Shown here one piece after another: positions 1 to 8,658 of a DNA stretch of 64,000 nt. How positions within the stretch are numbered: the first letter of the stretch is position 1; every line of letters begins with the position of its first letter. The notes under the pieces are model-generated. The model was not told where the DNA came from, did no database searches, and saw nothing but the letters and a program-made list of their open reading frames with translations. Position numbers and translations under genes: made by a program. The DNA lies in NCBI GenBank assembly GCA_018710985.1, contig DVIV01000064.1, positions 1-64,000 of the forward strand, given 5' to 3'. The DNA comes from Candidatus Limiplasma pullicola (GTDB lineage: Bacteria > Bacillota > Clostridia > Christensenellales > Aristaeellaceae).

Positions 1-75
1 GAAGGTGGCAAAGCGACCCGAAGGAGTCAACCGAAACGAGCGGCGGACGCGGCCAGCGGCCGTCGCGACGATTGA
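1..75 (+). CDS. possible C-terminal end of an upstream gene (partial)
   Basis: Frame 1 is open from the window edge and would encode a 24-residue basic tail that ends at a TGA at 73-75. The first clear terminator lies about 55 bases further on, as expected behind a gene end. The fragment is too short to identify. A non-coding RNA end is also possible, although I could not match it to RNase P RNA or tmRNA. Confidence 0.2.
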   Translation, partial: EGGKATRRSQPKRAADAASGRRDD

Positions 76-130
76 GGTTGCGGACCTGCGGGTCCTCCAA
101 ACCTCCCCAAATGGGTTATTTGACAGTCTG

Positions 131-181
131 AGCAAGACGCCTCCGCTCCATTCGGGCGGAGGCGTCTTGCTGCTTTTTTCT
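131..181 (+). terminator. rho-independent terminator
   Basis: A perfect 15-bp inverted repeat (131-145 with 157-171, core GACGCCTCCG) is followed by a T-rich run at 174-181. It ends whatever plus-strand transcript enters the window and also separates it from the convergent minus-strand gene. Confidence 0.85.
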
Positions 182-199
182 TTTCACCATCCGGAAAGC

Positions 200-715
200 T
201 CAGGCGTTGCCGCCGGTTTCGCCCTCGTCGATGGGGTCCGGCTCCACGGGCCGCAGGTCCGGGCGGGGTTCCTCCTCGTCCGGGCTGCCTTCAGCCTCGC
301 CGGCTTCGTCCAGCTCGCTTTCCCAGCCCGTGCCGTCCGGCTCCGCGCCCGTTTCCGGCACGGCGCTTTCGCCTTCCTCCGCAGGCTCGGCTTCCGGCGC
401 GTCCGCTTCGCCTTCGGGCACGGCGCCCTCGGCTTCCACACGGGCGTAGCGCTGGGCGCGCAGCACGGTGAGCTGTTCGTCCAGGGCGCTGAGCTCGCTG
501 AGCATGTCGCCCAGGGGCTGGGGCATGGGCTCGCCCTGCTGCCACAGGTCCAGCGCCCGCACGGGGATTTCGCTCAAAAGCTCGCGCCGGCGGGTCTCGA
601 GGTTGATCTCATTCAGCTTCTGGTGGGCGTTGGTGGCCATGTTGCTGGCTCCCTTGCCCAGCGCCTCCAAACCTTTCAGAAACGCCATCTTTACGTTGTT
701 GCCCAAAGCTGCCAT
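200..715 (-). CDS. unknown protein with helical N-terminus and acidic tail, 171 aa
   Basis: I do not recognise the family. Residues 1-85 are predicted to be helical and contain many charged and Leu residues (MAALGNNVKMAFLKG start), compatible with a coiled coil. Residues about 90-171 are a low-complexity tail dominated by Glu, Pro, Gly and Ala. There is no signal peptide or membrane segment, so it should be cytoplasmic. An AGAAAGGA Shine-Dalgarno sits at a proper distance from the ATG, and an extended -10 promoter lies upstream. It is monocistronic between a convergent terminator and the lipid kinase gene. The reading frame looks real because of the ribosome site and the promoter. Function is open. 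Confidence 0.7.
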   Translation of the reverse strand: MAALGNNVKMAFLKGLEALGKGASNMATNAHQKLNEINLETRRRELLSEIPVRALDLWQQGEPMPQPLGDMLSELSALDEQLTVLRAQRYARVEAEGAVPEGEADAPEAEPAEEGESAVPETGAEPDGTGWESELDEAGEAEGSPDEEEPRPDLRPVEPDPIDEGETGGNA

Positions 716-882
716 GCGCTAACATCCTTTCTTGTCTTTCGACAGCGAAACAGGCCGGCATGCGGCAAACCCCCGGGCCTTCCCGCCGTGAAACATCATT
801 CCTTCATCAGTCTACGCCGTTGTCCGGCGACAGATACCCCCGGCGCGCCGCACGGACAGGCGCGCCGTTCCTCCTGTCCACC

Positions 883-891
883 ATTATACCA
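883..891 (-). promoter_or_regulatory. extended -10 promoter (TGGTATAAT)
   Basis: On the minus strand the site reads TGGTATAAT, a perfect -10 hexamer with the TGN extension. I see no good -35 box, which is usual for extended -10 promoters. It lies about 170 bases upstream of the 171-aa unknown. Confidence 0.55.
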
Positions 892-948
892 TAGGGTGGC
901 CGGGATACGGCCTTTCCAGCCGCCGCCGGTCCAAAAGTTTACAAAAAG

Positions 949-1821
949 CTACCAGTGCAGCAGCAGCGCGTCGCTTTCGCACACAAAATGCGTGCGCTCC
1001 ACTGGCAGAATCTCGCCGTCAAGCTGCAGGCGCATGCCGGGCGATGTCAGGGTGCAGCTGCTCGCACGGTAATTGTGCGCGGGGGGATGCTTGAACAGCG
1101 TCCCCATCATGAGCGAAGGCAGGTAAAAGGGGATTTTCCAGCGGGGTACGGCATCCACCAGCTGAATGTCGAACAGGCCGTCGGCCACGTCGGCCTTTGG
1201 CGTGATGGGAATGCCCCCGCCGATGAAGCGCCCGTTGCCGACCGAGCAGATCATGTATTGCCCGTCCAGCACGACATCCGTGCCGATTTCCACATGCATG
1301 GGAATGGGCCGGAAGGCCGAAATCGCGCGCAACACCCCGTAAAGATAAGACCAGATGCCGTGAAGCCGCTCGCGCGCCGCGTTGGCAAAGTCCAGCACCA
1401 TCACGTCAAACCCCGCGCCGCCCACATTCAAAAAGAAACGGTCGTTCATCATGCCGCTGTTGACCGGGCGCGCCGGATGGGTGAGAATAAATTCCAGCGC
1501 CTCGCGCCACTCGCGCGGCGTGCCGATGGTCTTGATAAAATCGTTGCCCGTGCCGGCGGGAACCACGCCCAGCGCCGTGCGCGTGTGCCTCAGGCCGGCG
1601 GCCGTTTCGGTGAGCGTGCCGTCGCCGCCGAAGGCGATCACCGTCTCTGCCCCGCGCCCGGCGGCCTCCCGGGCCAGCTCCGTGGCGTGCCGGGGATGAT
1701 CCGTCAGGTGCTTGATGAAGTCAATGCCGCGCGCCTTGAGCAGAGCGGCCGCCTCCTCGCCGATGCGCAGGGCGCGTCCTTTGCCGGCCACGGGGTTGAT
1801 GACAAGCTCGATCACGGCCAT
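949..1821 (-). CDS. diacylglycerol kinase family lipid kinase
   Basis: This is a 290-aa cytoplasmic or membrane-peripheral kinase of the DagK/YegS/BmrU family, which phosphorylates diacylglycerol or a related lipid with ATP. The N-terminal catalytic fold carries NPVAGKG near residue 8 and the nucleotide-binding GGDGTLTE motif near residue 65, followed by PAGTGNDF. The C-terminal beta-sandwich half includes GNGRFIGGGIPITP. The length fits the family. The ORF track extends the frame far upstream, but the ATG at 1821 is preceded by AGAGGAG and starts the conserved domain, so I use it. It is divergent from sbcD. The exact lipid substrate cannot be read from sequence. Confidence 0.9.
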   Translation of the reverse strand: MAVIELVINPVAGKGRALRIGEEAAALLKARGIDFIKHLTDHPRHATELAREAAGRGAETVIAFGGDGTLTETAAGLRHTRTALGVVPAGTGNDFIKTIGTPREWREALEFILTHPARPVNSGMMNDRFFLNVGGAGFDVMVLDFANAARERLHGIWSYLYGVLRAISAFRPIPMHVEIGTDVVLDGQYMICSVGNGRFIGGGIPITPKADVADGLFDIQLVDAVPRWKIPFYLPSLMMGTLFKHPPAHNYRASSCTLTSPGMRLQLDGEILPVERTHFVCESDALLLHW

Positions 1822-1857
1822 CCGCTCCTCTTTTGAAAAAAGCTGCGTTTCTGATTT

Positions 1858-1886
1858 ATTGTACATCATTTGCGAAGAAAAGGGAA
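1858..1886 (-). promoter_or_regulatory. candidate promoter for the lipid kinase gene
   Basis: The minus strand has TACAAT as -10 and a weak TTCCCT 17 bp upstream as -35. It lies 37 bases ahead of the start codon. Confidence 0.4.
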
Positions 1887-1898
1887 GATGCGCGCGTA

Positions 1899-1927
1899 TT
1901 GTGTTTTTCAAAAAAAAGCGGTACCAT
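1899..1927 (+). promoter_or_regulatory. candidate promoter for sbcDC
   Basis: TTGTGT and TACCAT are separated by 17 bp and lie 41 bases before the sbcD start, in the divergent intergenic region. Confidence 0.4.
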
Positions 1928-1968
1928 AGCCCTGCCGGCCCCGGGCCGAAGCGGAAGGGAGGAAGCCA

Positions 1969-3105
1969 ATGCGGTTTTTGCATCTGTCTGATTTGCACAT
2001 CGGCCGCAGGATGAGCGGCATGAGCCTGCTCGATGATCAGCGGGCCGTGCTTGCACAGGCCGTGGAGATGGCCTCGCAGTGCGACGCGGTGCTGCTGGCC
2101 GGCGATCTCTACGACAAACCCCAGCCTGCGGCGGAGGCCATCGGGGTCGTCAGCGATTTTCTGGTGGCGTTGCGCAACCTGGAAAAGCCCGTCTTTGCCG
2201 TCAGCGGCAACCACGACTCGCCCGAGCAGGTGGCCTATTGCCGCGAGCTGCTGGGCCGGTGCGGGGTGTTTCTTTCCCCGGCGTTTGACGGCGCGCTGCA
2301 TGGGCATACCCTGCGCGACGCCCATGGCGAGGTGCGCGTGTGGCTGATGCCTTTTTTGCGCCCGTCCACCGTGCGTCCGTATTTTGAGAACGTGCGTACC
2401 TTCGAGGACGCGGTGCGTGCGGCGCTGTCCACCGTCGTGCGGGAGCCGGGCGTGCGGCAGGTGCTGGTGGGGCACCAGTACGTCACCGGCGCCGCGGTCT
2501 GCGATTCGGAAACCCTTTCGCTGGGCGGGACGGATCAGGTGAGCGCCGCACTGTTTGAAGGGTTTGACTATGTGGCGCTGGGTCACCTGCATTCGCCCCA
2601 GAGGCTGTGCGGCGGGCGCGTGCGTTACTGTGGCTCGCCGCTGAAATACTCGCTTTCGGAGGAGCGCCAGCGCAAGGCGGCACTACTGGTGGATCTGGGG
2701 CCGGAGGGCCTGCGCGGCGTGGAGGAGCGCCCCTTTGCGCCCCTGCGCGATCTGCGCACGGTGCGCGGAACGCTGCAGGCGCTTACCGCCCCCGAATGCT
2801 ACAGCGAGGACTATGTCTATGCCGAGCTGACCGATGAGGAGGCATTGGCCGATCCGATCGGCGCATTGCGCGTCACCTATCCCAACCTGATCGGCATGCG
2901 GGTGCGCAACAGCCGCACAAACGACGGCCTCGCGCAGGTGGAAGCGGAGGTGGAGGCGGCGGAAAAGCGCACGCCGCTGGAGCATTTCACGGCGTTCTAC
3001 GAGGCGCAGAACAACGGCGTGCCGCCGGACGAGCGGCGCCTTGCGGTGATGCGGCAGGTGATTGAGGAAGCGGAGGCGATGCGGCATGCGGCCCATCAGG
3101 CTTGA
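1969..3105 (+). CDS. sbcD: SbcD nuclease subunit
   Basis: This is the 378-aa metallophosphoesterase (Mre11-type) subunit of the SbcCD complex, which opens hairpins and trims DNA ends during repair. The phosphoesterase motifs appear in order: SDLHIG near the N-terminus, AGDLYD, GNHDSP, and GHLHSPQ near residue 208. The C-terminal third is the capping and SbcC-binding part. The start has a GGGAGGAAG ribosome site. It overlaps sbcC by 20 bases, so the two subunits are translationally coupled. Length and motifs match the family closely. Confidence 0.95.
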   Translation: MRFLHLSDLHIGRRMSGMSLLDDQRAVLAQAVEMASQCDAVLLAGDLYDKPQPAAEAIGVVSDFLVALRNLEKPVFAVSGNHDSPEQVAYCRELLGRCGVFLSPAFDGALHGHTLRDAHGEVRVWLMPFLRPSTVRPYFENVRTFEDAVRAALSTVVREPGVRQVLVGHQYVTGAAVCDSETLSLGGTDQVSAALFEGFDYVALGHLHSPQRLCGGRVRYCGSPLKYSLSEERQRKAALLVDLGPEGLRGVEERPFAPLRDLRTVRGTLQALTAPECYSEDYVYAELTDEEALADPIGALRVTYPNLIGMRVRNSRTNDGLAQVEAEVEAAEKRTPLEHFTAFYEAQNNGVPPDERRLAVMRQVIEEAEAMRHAAHQA

Positions 3106-5698
3106 AATGAGCGCCTTCGGCCCCTACGCGGGGCTGGAGACGGTGGATTTTACCCTTTTGGGCGAAAGCGGCCTGTTTCTGATCGCCGGGGATACCGGCG
3201 CGGGCAAGACCACGCTGTTCGACGCCATTTCCTTCGCGCTCTACGGGGTGGCCTCCGGCGGGACCAAACGCCGCAGCGGCAAGAGCTTCCGAAGCGATTT
3301 TGCAAGGGCGGAGGATGAAACCTGGATACGCTTCACCTTTGAGAGCGGCGGCAAGCGCTGGACCGTGCGCCGAAGCCCCGAATACCTCAAGCCCGGCCGC
3401 AAAACGCCGCGGCCGGCCGAGGCGGAGCTCGTCTGCGAGGACGGTGCTGTTCAGAGCCGCATCGACGCGGTCAATGCCGCGGTGGAGGAGCTGCTGGGGC
3501 TGGACGCGGCGCAGTTTGCGCAGGTGGCCATGATCGCCCAGGGGGATTTCCTCTCCATCCTCCGTGCGGACAGTCAGAAGCGCGCGCTGATCTTCCGCCG
3601 TATCTTCGATACGCAGCTGTACGAAAACATCACCCAGATCCTGCGTGACCGACGCGCCCAGGCGCAAAGCGGGCTGGATCAGGCGCAGGCCGCCTACGCC
3701 GCGCTGGCCGCGCAGGCGGGCGTGGACACCCCGCCAGAATGGCGGGAGCCCGCCGCCGCCAGCGTATACGGCGCGCGGCTGCTGGAAAAGCTGCGCACAC
3801 AGCAGGACACCGACCGGGAGGCGCTCAGGCAGGCCAGCCGGATGCGGGAGACGGCGCAGCGCGAGCTGCGCCAGGCGGAGGCCGAGCTGGCCAACGTGCA
3901 GGCGCACAACCGCGGTGTGAAAAGCCTTTCGGAGAAACGGGCGGAAACGCTTGCTCTGCGCGCGCAGCAGCCGGAGATGGACGAGCTGAAGAAGACGCTG
4001 GACCGTGTGCGCCGCGCCCGCGCCGTGCACCGGCTGGAAGAAGCCGCCCAGCGTGAGAATGCGCGTCTTGAGGCGCTGGACGGGCGCATCCGGGAACAGG
4101 AGGTTGCCGTTGCCGGAGCCGAGGCCGCAGAAAAAGAGGCGGCGGAGCGCGCAGCGCAGGTTCGGGCGTGGCAGGAGCGCATGGAGGACCTGCAGCGCAA
4201 GCGGGACCGCCTGGCCGAGGTGCTCCCTCTGTTTGACGCCCATCGCAAGGCGGCCGGGACGTTGGAAAATTGCAACACTGCGCTGGCCCGCGCGCTGGAG
4301 GCTCGCGAGGCCGCCGCTGCCCGCTACGCGGAGCTGTCCGCGGCCTATCTGGCCGATCAGGCGGGCGTGCTGGCGGATCTGCTCCGCCCCGGACAGCCCT
4401 GTCCGGTGTGTGGCGCATTAGAGCATCCCGCCCGTGCGCAGCATCTGGACGCGGCGCCGGGCAAGGCGCAGGTGGATGCCGCCGCCGCGCAGCGCGACAA
4501 AACCGACCGTGCCGCCAGCCGCGCCGGGGAGGAATGCGCCGCGGCCCGAAGCGATCTTGAGCATCTGCGCGAGCGGCTGACCGGCGTTATCGGCGGCAAG
4601 GCGCCCGACGAAGCGCTGGAGGCGGAATGCCGGGAAAAACACGCGCGCTTTTCCCGAATGATCAACGAACTGCGCCAGAGCATTGAGGAGGCGCAGCGCG
4701 ATCATCAGGCGGCCCGCAGCGCCCTTGAGGCCGCGCGGGCCCTGCTGAGCGGCAGCCGGAGCGAGCGTGCGGCGCAGCAGGAGGCAGCCCGGTCCGCGGA
4801 GGCGGCCTGGCGTGATGCCCTGGGCGACGAAGGCTTTGACGGCGAGACAGCCTACCGTGCCGCGCTGGTGGGGGAGCAGGAGGAAGAGGCCATGGCCGCG
4901 CGCCTGTCGAAGTACGAAAACGCGCTTTCGGCAGCGGAGGCGGCGCTGGCCAGCCTGGCCGAACTGTGGGAGGGCAGGCAGCCCGTGGACGGCGAGGCGC
5001 TCAGGGCCCGTACGGAGGAGCTGCGGGTTCAGGCCGAAACGCTGCTGCGGCAGGAAAAGGAGGCGGATGCGCGCCTGGCGCACAACAGCCGCCTGCTGCC
5101 GCAGCTGGAGAACGGCGTGAGGGAAACGCAGGAGCGTCTGGAGGACTTCGGCGTGCTGGATGACCTGTACCGCACGGCGTCGGGCAACGTGCGCGGCGCG
5201 CGGAAGATCCCGCTGGAAAACTACCTGTTGCAATACTATTTCCGAAGAGTCATCATTGCGGCCAACGTGCGTCTTACGCGCATGTCGGAGGGTCGGTTCA
5301 GCCTGTGCCAGAAGCAGGAGGAGGGCCTGGGCGGCAAGGCGGGGCTTGCGCTGGACGTGCTGGACCGCCACACCGGCAAGGTGCGCGACGTGGGCACGCT
5401 CTCCGGCGGGGAGTCGTTTCTGGCGTCGCTGGCCATGGCGCTGGGCTTTGCCGACGTGGTGCAGGCACGGCGCGGAGGCGTTCGGCTGGACACGCTGTTT
5501 ATCGACGAGGGGTTCGGCACGCTGGACGAGGAAACGCTGCTCCGCGCCTTGAACGTGCTTGAGGAGCTGGCCGGCGGACGGCGGCTGATCGGTGTGATTT
5601 CGCATGTGGCCGCGCTCAAGGAATGCATCCCCAGGAAGATCGAGGTGCGCGCGTCGCCCGCGGGCGGAAGCGCTGTCAGCGTCGTCTGCGAGGATTGA
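3086..5698 (+). CDS. sbcC: SbcC ATPase subunit
   Basis: This is the 870-aa Rad50-like SMC ATPase partner of SbcD. It has an N-terminal Walker A (GDTGAGKTT, about residue 34), a long coiled coil rich in Ala, Glu and Arg, a central zinc hook (CPVCG, about residue 446), a second coiled coil, and a C-terminal ABC signature (LSGGESF) with Walker B (LFIDEGFGTLDEE). The ORF track begins at an upstream TTG. The ATG at 3086 is preceded by GGAGG and gives the canonical start MRPIRLEMSAFGPY. It overlaps the sbcD end. Confidence 0.95.
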   Translation: MRPIRLEMSAFGPYAGLETVDFTLLGESGLFLIAGDTGAGKTTLFDAISFALYGVASGGTKRRSGKSFRSDFARAEDETWIRFTFESGGKRWTVRRSPEYLKPGRKTPRPAEAELVCEDGAVQSRIDAVNAAVEELLGLDAAQFAQVAMIAQGDFLSILRADSQKRALIFRRIFDTQLYENITQILRDRRAQAQSGLDQAQAAYAALAAQAGVDTPPEWREPAAASVYGARLLEKLRTQQDTDREALRQASRMRETAQRELRQAEAELANVQAHNRGVKSLSEKRAETLALRAQQPEMDELKKTLDRVRRARAVHRLEEAAQRENARLEALDGRIREQEVAVAGAEAAEKEAAERAAQVRAWQERMEDLQRKRDRLAEVLPLFDAHRKAAGTLENCNTALARALEAREAAAARYAELSAAYLADQAGVLADLLRPGQPCPVCGALEHPARAQHLDAAPGKAQVDAAAAQRDKTDRAASRAGEECAAARSDLEHLRERLTGVIGGKAPDEALEAECREKHARFSRMINELRQSIEEAQRDHQAARSALEAARALLSGSRSERAAQQEAARSAEAAWRDALGDEGFDGETAYRAALVGEQEEEAMAARLSKYENALSAAEAALASLAELWEGRQPVDGEALRARTEELRVQAETLLRQEKEADARLAHNSRLLPQLENGVRETQERLEDFGVLDDLYRTASGNVRGARKIPLENYLLQYYFRRVIIAANVRLTRMSEGRFSLCQKQEEGLGGKAGLALDVLDRHTGKVRDVGTLSGGESFLASLAMALGFADVVQARRGGVRLDTLFIDEGFGTLDEETLLRALNVLEELAGGRRLIGVISHVAALKECIPRKIEVRASPAGGSAVSVVCED

Positions 5699-5701
5699 GG
5701 C

Positions 5702-5731
5702 TTGTCCGTGAGGGAACGGATGTGATATAAT
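5702..5731 (+). promoter_or_regulatory. promoter, TTGTCC-18-TATAAT
   Basis: A perfect TATAAT with a TGA extension and a 4/6 match -35 box lie immediately after sbcC, ahead of the exported PNPOx-like gene. Confidence 0.65.
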
Positions 5732-5792
5732 CAGACAACGAAAGGCGGTCTGCCCAAGGGATCGCCGGAAACAGAAAGGATGTGTGGTTTCC

Positions 5793-6290
5793 ATGAAAAG
5801 AATGACGCTGCGGCTCGTGATGCTCCTGATGGCGGCCCTGATGGCCTGCGCGCCCGCCATGGCCGAGGTGGACGCCTTCACCAGCGCCTCCGTGACCGAT
5901 TTCTACGGCGACAACGCGCTCGCCGGTGACGAGCTGATGAACGCCATCAACTCCTTCTCCGGCTTCTATCTGGTATGCACCACCAACCCCGACGGAAGCG
6001 CCAACGCGGGCTACTTCATCTATGGCTGCGCGGAGCTGGACGGCAAGTATTACCTCAAGATGGGCCTGGCTGAGAACCAGAGCCGCCAGAACCTGCTCAC
6101 CAATGGCGAAGGTGTGGCCGTGTATGCCGCTACGCCTGCCGGCGGCGAGGAGGATCAGCTTTATGCCGTGTCCGGCGCGCGCATGCGCTTCACCGTGACC
6201 ACTGACGCCGATGTGCTGGCCGCGCTGGAAGTGGAAGAGGGCGGTTCCACCATCGTGTGCGAAATCACTGAAACCAAGTCTCTGGGCTGA
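5793..6290 (+). CDS. exported PNPOx-like (flavin split-barrel) protein
   Basis: The 165-aa protein has an N-terminal signal peptide (charged MKRMTLR, hydrophobic core, likely cleavage after APAMA). The rest resembles the pyridoxamine-phosphate-oxidase-like split barrel: a strand with CTTNPDGSANAG, a YFIYG strand, and the NLLTNGEGVAVY segment typical of the FMN-binding family. Such proteins bind FMN or haem and are usually cytoplasmic, so export is unusual. Three starts are close together; ATG 5793 gives a clean signal peptide behind AGAAAGGA. It is monocistronic, with its own promoter and terminator. The substrate is unknown. Confidence 0.7.
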   Translation: MKRMTLRLVMLLMAALMACAPAMAEVDAFTSASVTDFYGDNALAGDELMNAINSFSGFYLVCTTNPDGSANAGYFIYGCAELDGKYYLKMGLAENQSRQNLLTNGEGVAVYAATPAGGEEDQLYAVSGARMRFTVTTDADVLAALEVEEGGSTIVCEITETKSLG

Positions 6291-6309
6291 TCCGGGATGC
6301 TTACCACAG

Positions 6310-6342
6310 GGACCGCTGACGGCTGCGTCAGCGGTCCTTTTT
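6310..6342 (+). terminator. rho-independent terminator
   Basis: An 11-bp GC-rich stem (GGACCGCTGAC and its complement) is followed directly by TTTTT. Confidence 0.9.
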
Positions 6343-6396
6343 GGTTGGCGTGGGGGAGGGGTCCCGCCTCTCCCACGAATTGCATCGGCCAAAACC

Positions 6397-6424
6397 TTGA
6401 CAGCCGCCGCGCAGGGGTTATAAT
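6397..6424 (+). promoter_or_regulatory. strong sigma-A-type promoter for ilvE
   Basis: A perfect TTGACA and a perfect TATAAT are separated by 16 bp. The 5' leader to the start is only about 70 bases, too short for a T-box, and I see no attenuator. Confidence 0.85.
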
Positions 6425-6497
6425 AAGGGTTAGCGCCTGGACGCTGAAATGATCTTGCTTTCCATGGAACGCAGGAGGATGTGGAGGAAGAAGCGGT

Positions 6498-7568
6498 ATG
6501 AACGTACAAATGAATCTGTCCCGGAATCTGAAAGACAAGCCGGCCGATGAGAGCAAGCTGGGCTTTGGCCACATCTTCACCGACCATATGCTCATGATCA
6601 ACTACACCGACGGCAAGGGCTGGCACGACGCCCGCATCGTGCCCTACGGCAACCTTTCGCTGGACCCCGCCTGTCAGGTTCTGCACTATGGCCAGGAGAT
6701 TTTCGAGGGCCTCAAGTGCTACCGCACGCCGCAGGGCGGCTTCAACCTCTTCCGTCCCCGCGCCAATTTTGAGCGCTTCGCCCGCAGCGCCGAGCGCATG
6801 GGCATGGCGCCCCTGCCCGTGGAGGACGGTCTGGAAACGCTGATGGCCCTTCTGGACGTGGAAAAGGAATGGACCCCCCATCAGGAGGGCACCTCCCTTT
6901 ACATCCGCCCCACGATGATCGCCACCGACAACCATCTGGGCGTGTCCACCTCCAGCACGTATCTCTACTACGTCATCCTCTCGCCCTCCGGCGCGTACTA
7001 CGCTTCGGGCCTGGCCCCGGTGGGCATCTATGTGGAGGATTCCTATGTGCGCGCCGTGCGCGGCGGCATCGGCTTCGCCAAGACCGGCGGCAACTACGCG
7101 GCGAGCATCCTGGCCGGCATGAACGCCAAGCACAGCGGCTATGCGCAGGTTTTGTGGCTGGACGGCGTGCATCAGCGCTACATCGAGGAAGTCGGCGCCA
7201 TGAACATGATGTTCGTCTACGAGGACCGCAGGATCGTTACGCCCGTCCTCAACGGCAGCATCCTGCCCGGCATCACCCGCGACAGCGTGCTCAAGCTGGG
7301 CAAGCATCTGGGCTATGAGACCGAGGAAGCCCGCATGGACATCCACGATGTGATCGCCGATATCAAGGCCGGCCGCGTGACCGAGGCATTCGGCACCGGC
7401 ACCGCCGCGGTGGTCTCGCCCGTCAACAAGATCCGCTTCCAGGGCGAGGAGATCGGCATCGGGGACGGCGGCATCGGCCATATCACCCAGCAGCTTTACG
7501 ACGTGCTCACGGGCATCCAGTTCGGCAAGACGGACGATCCCATGGGTTGGGTCGTTCACCTGAAATAA
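6498..7568 (+). CDS. ilvE: branched-chain amino acid aminotransferase
   Basis: This 356-aa PLP-dependent fold-type IV aminotransferase interconverts Leu, Ile and Val with their 2-oxo acids, using glutamate/2-oxoglutarate. Visible family features are GQEIFEGLKCYR near residue 75, SLYIRP near 133, GGNYAASILAG followed by the presumed PLP lysine in NAKHSGYAQVLWLDG near 210, EEVGAMNMMFV, and LPGITRDSVL. Its length matches the eukaryote-like/Bacillus YwaA-type BCAT. The ribosome site is GGAGGA. It has its own strong promoter, and the downstream gene begins 37 bases later and may be co-transcribed. Confidence 0.93.
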   Translation: MNVQMNLSRNLKDKPADESKLGFGHIFTDHMLMINYTDGKGWHDARIVPYGNLSLDPACQVLHYGQEIFEGLKCYRTPQGGFNLFRPRANFERFARSAERMGMAPLPVEDGLETLMALLDVEKEWTPHQEGTSLYIRPTMIATDNHLGVSTSSTYLYYVILSPSGAYYASGLAPVGIYVEDSYVRAVRGGIGFAKTGGNYAASILAGMNAKHSGYAQVLWLDGVHQRYIEEVGAMNMMFVYEDRRIVTPVLNGSILPGITRDSVLKLGKHLGYETEEARMDIHDVIADIKAGRVTEAFGTGTAAVVSPVNKIRFQGEEIGIGDGGIGHITQQLYDVLTGIQFGKTDDPMGWVVHLK

Positions 7569-7605
7569 ATCATTTGCCTGAGCAGAGGGGAAAGGGGGTC
7601 GCCGC

Positions 7606-8652
7606 GTGCTCAGAGAAGTGACCCTTCATGCGGATTGGTGCGAGATGACCATGAGCATGATGCGTGAAAAACAATTCGAGGCATGCGAGCGCCGGCTTTT
7701 TGCCCATCCGGGGGTGGGGCTGTTTGCGCCGGAGGCCACCGAGGCGGACGCGCAGGCCCTGCTGGCCGGCTCGTTTGACGATGTGGGCGGCAGGAGCCGC
7801 CACACGCTGGCAACGCTGGAGGGGCTGCGCGCGGCCGTGATGGAGCGCCTGCCCAAGGAGGCGCTCTATATCAGCGCGGGCGAGATGCAACTGGTGGAAC
7901 GCCTGCTCATCAATGACGGCGAGCTGCTTCTGGGCGACTGGGACGACCTGGGTGCGGCGGAGGCGCTGGTCAGCCGCCTGTGGTGCAGCTTTCATGCCGA
8001 GGGCGACGATTGGACGCTGCTGTTGCCCAAGGCGCTGCACGATCCGCTGGCACGCGCCATCGCCGCCGAGGAAGCGCCCGCCGCGCGCGAGCGCCTGTTT
8101 CGCTACGACGCGACCATCCACGGACTGCTCTACATCGCGGGGCTTCTGCACTCGGCGCAGCCTGTCGGCTTTTTCATGCATGATGTGATGCATGAGGATG
8201 GGCAGGCCGCGATGCAGATCGCGCGGCGCTATCTGCAAGCGTCCTTTGAATACGTGACCGACGCCAACGGCGATCTGATTCTCCTGCATCCCGGCCTGGC
8301 CGATCCCTACCGCCTGGTGGGCGGCGAGCGGGCCGACGGGGGGATTTTCACGCTGGAATTGTCTCAGGAGATGATCGCAGGGGGCATGAACGGCATTCTG
8401 CCGGAGGAAGAGCCGCTCAACGACGCCCTGTGCGGCGCGCTGAGCGGCGCGCTTCGACCCGAATACGAGCTGGGCGAAGCTGCCGAGGACCTGCGCATGC
8501 TGGCCAAGCAGGGCGTGAGCCTGAGGGAAATGGAAAACGTGATGGCCTCGATGCTGGCGGTTCTGCCCACGCAGGCCATGAAGGATGCGCTCAAGCGCCT
8601 CTACCTGTGCACGCCGCACTGGATGGGCCTCAGGGCTGCGCTCGCACACTGA
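7606..8652 (+). CDS. unknown cytoplasmic protein, 348 aa
   Basis: I do not recognise the family. The protein is acidic, with many Ala, Glu and Leu residues, no signal peptide or membrane segment, and a strongly helical composition. His-rich patches include GFFMHDVMHEDG near residue 190. It begins with GTG at 7606 behind GAGGGGAAAGGGG. It lies between ilvE and an RluA-type gene, only 6 bases ahead of the latter, so these probably form one operon. No catalytic motif is clear to me. Codon usage resembles its neighbours, so I take it as a real gene. Confidence 0.65.
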   Translation: MLREVTLHADWCEMTMSMMREKQFEACERRLFAHPGVGLFAPEATEADAQALLAGSFDDVGGRSRHTLATLEGLRAAVMERLPKEALYISAGEMQLVERLLINDGELLLGDWDDLGAAEALVSRLWCSFHAEGDDWTLLLPKALHDPLARAIAAEEAPAARERLFRYDATIHGLLYIAGLLHSAQPVGFFMHDVMHEDGQAAMQIARRYLQASFEYVTDANGDLILLHPGLADPYRLVGGERADGGIFTLELSQEMIAGGMNGILPEEEPLNDALCGALSGALRPEYELGEAAEDLRMLAKQGVSLREMENVMASMLAVLPTQAMKDALKRLYLCTPHWMGLRAALAH

Positions 8653-8658
8653 CAAGCT

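Noticed and set aside
1-130. RNase P RNA or tmRNA 3' end at the window edge
   Set aside because: None of the conserved 3' motifs of either RNA is present; only a terminator and a possible short coding tail can be supported.
1822-2592. N-terminal extension of the lipid kinase ORF
   Set aside because: It runs antisense to sbcD and across the divergent promoters. The ATG at 1821 has a ribosome site and begins the conserved domain.
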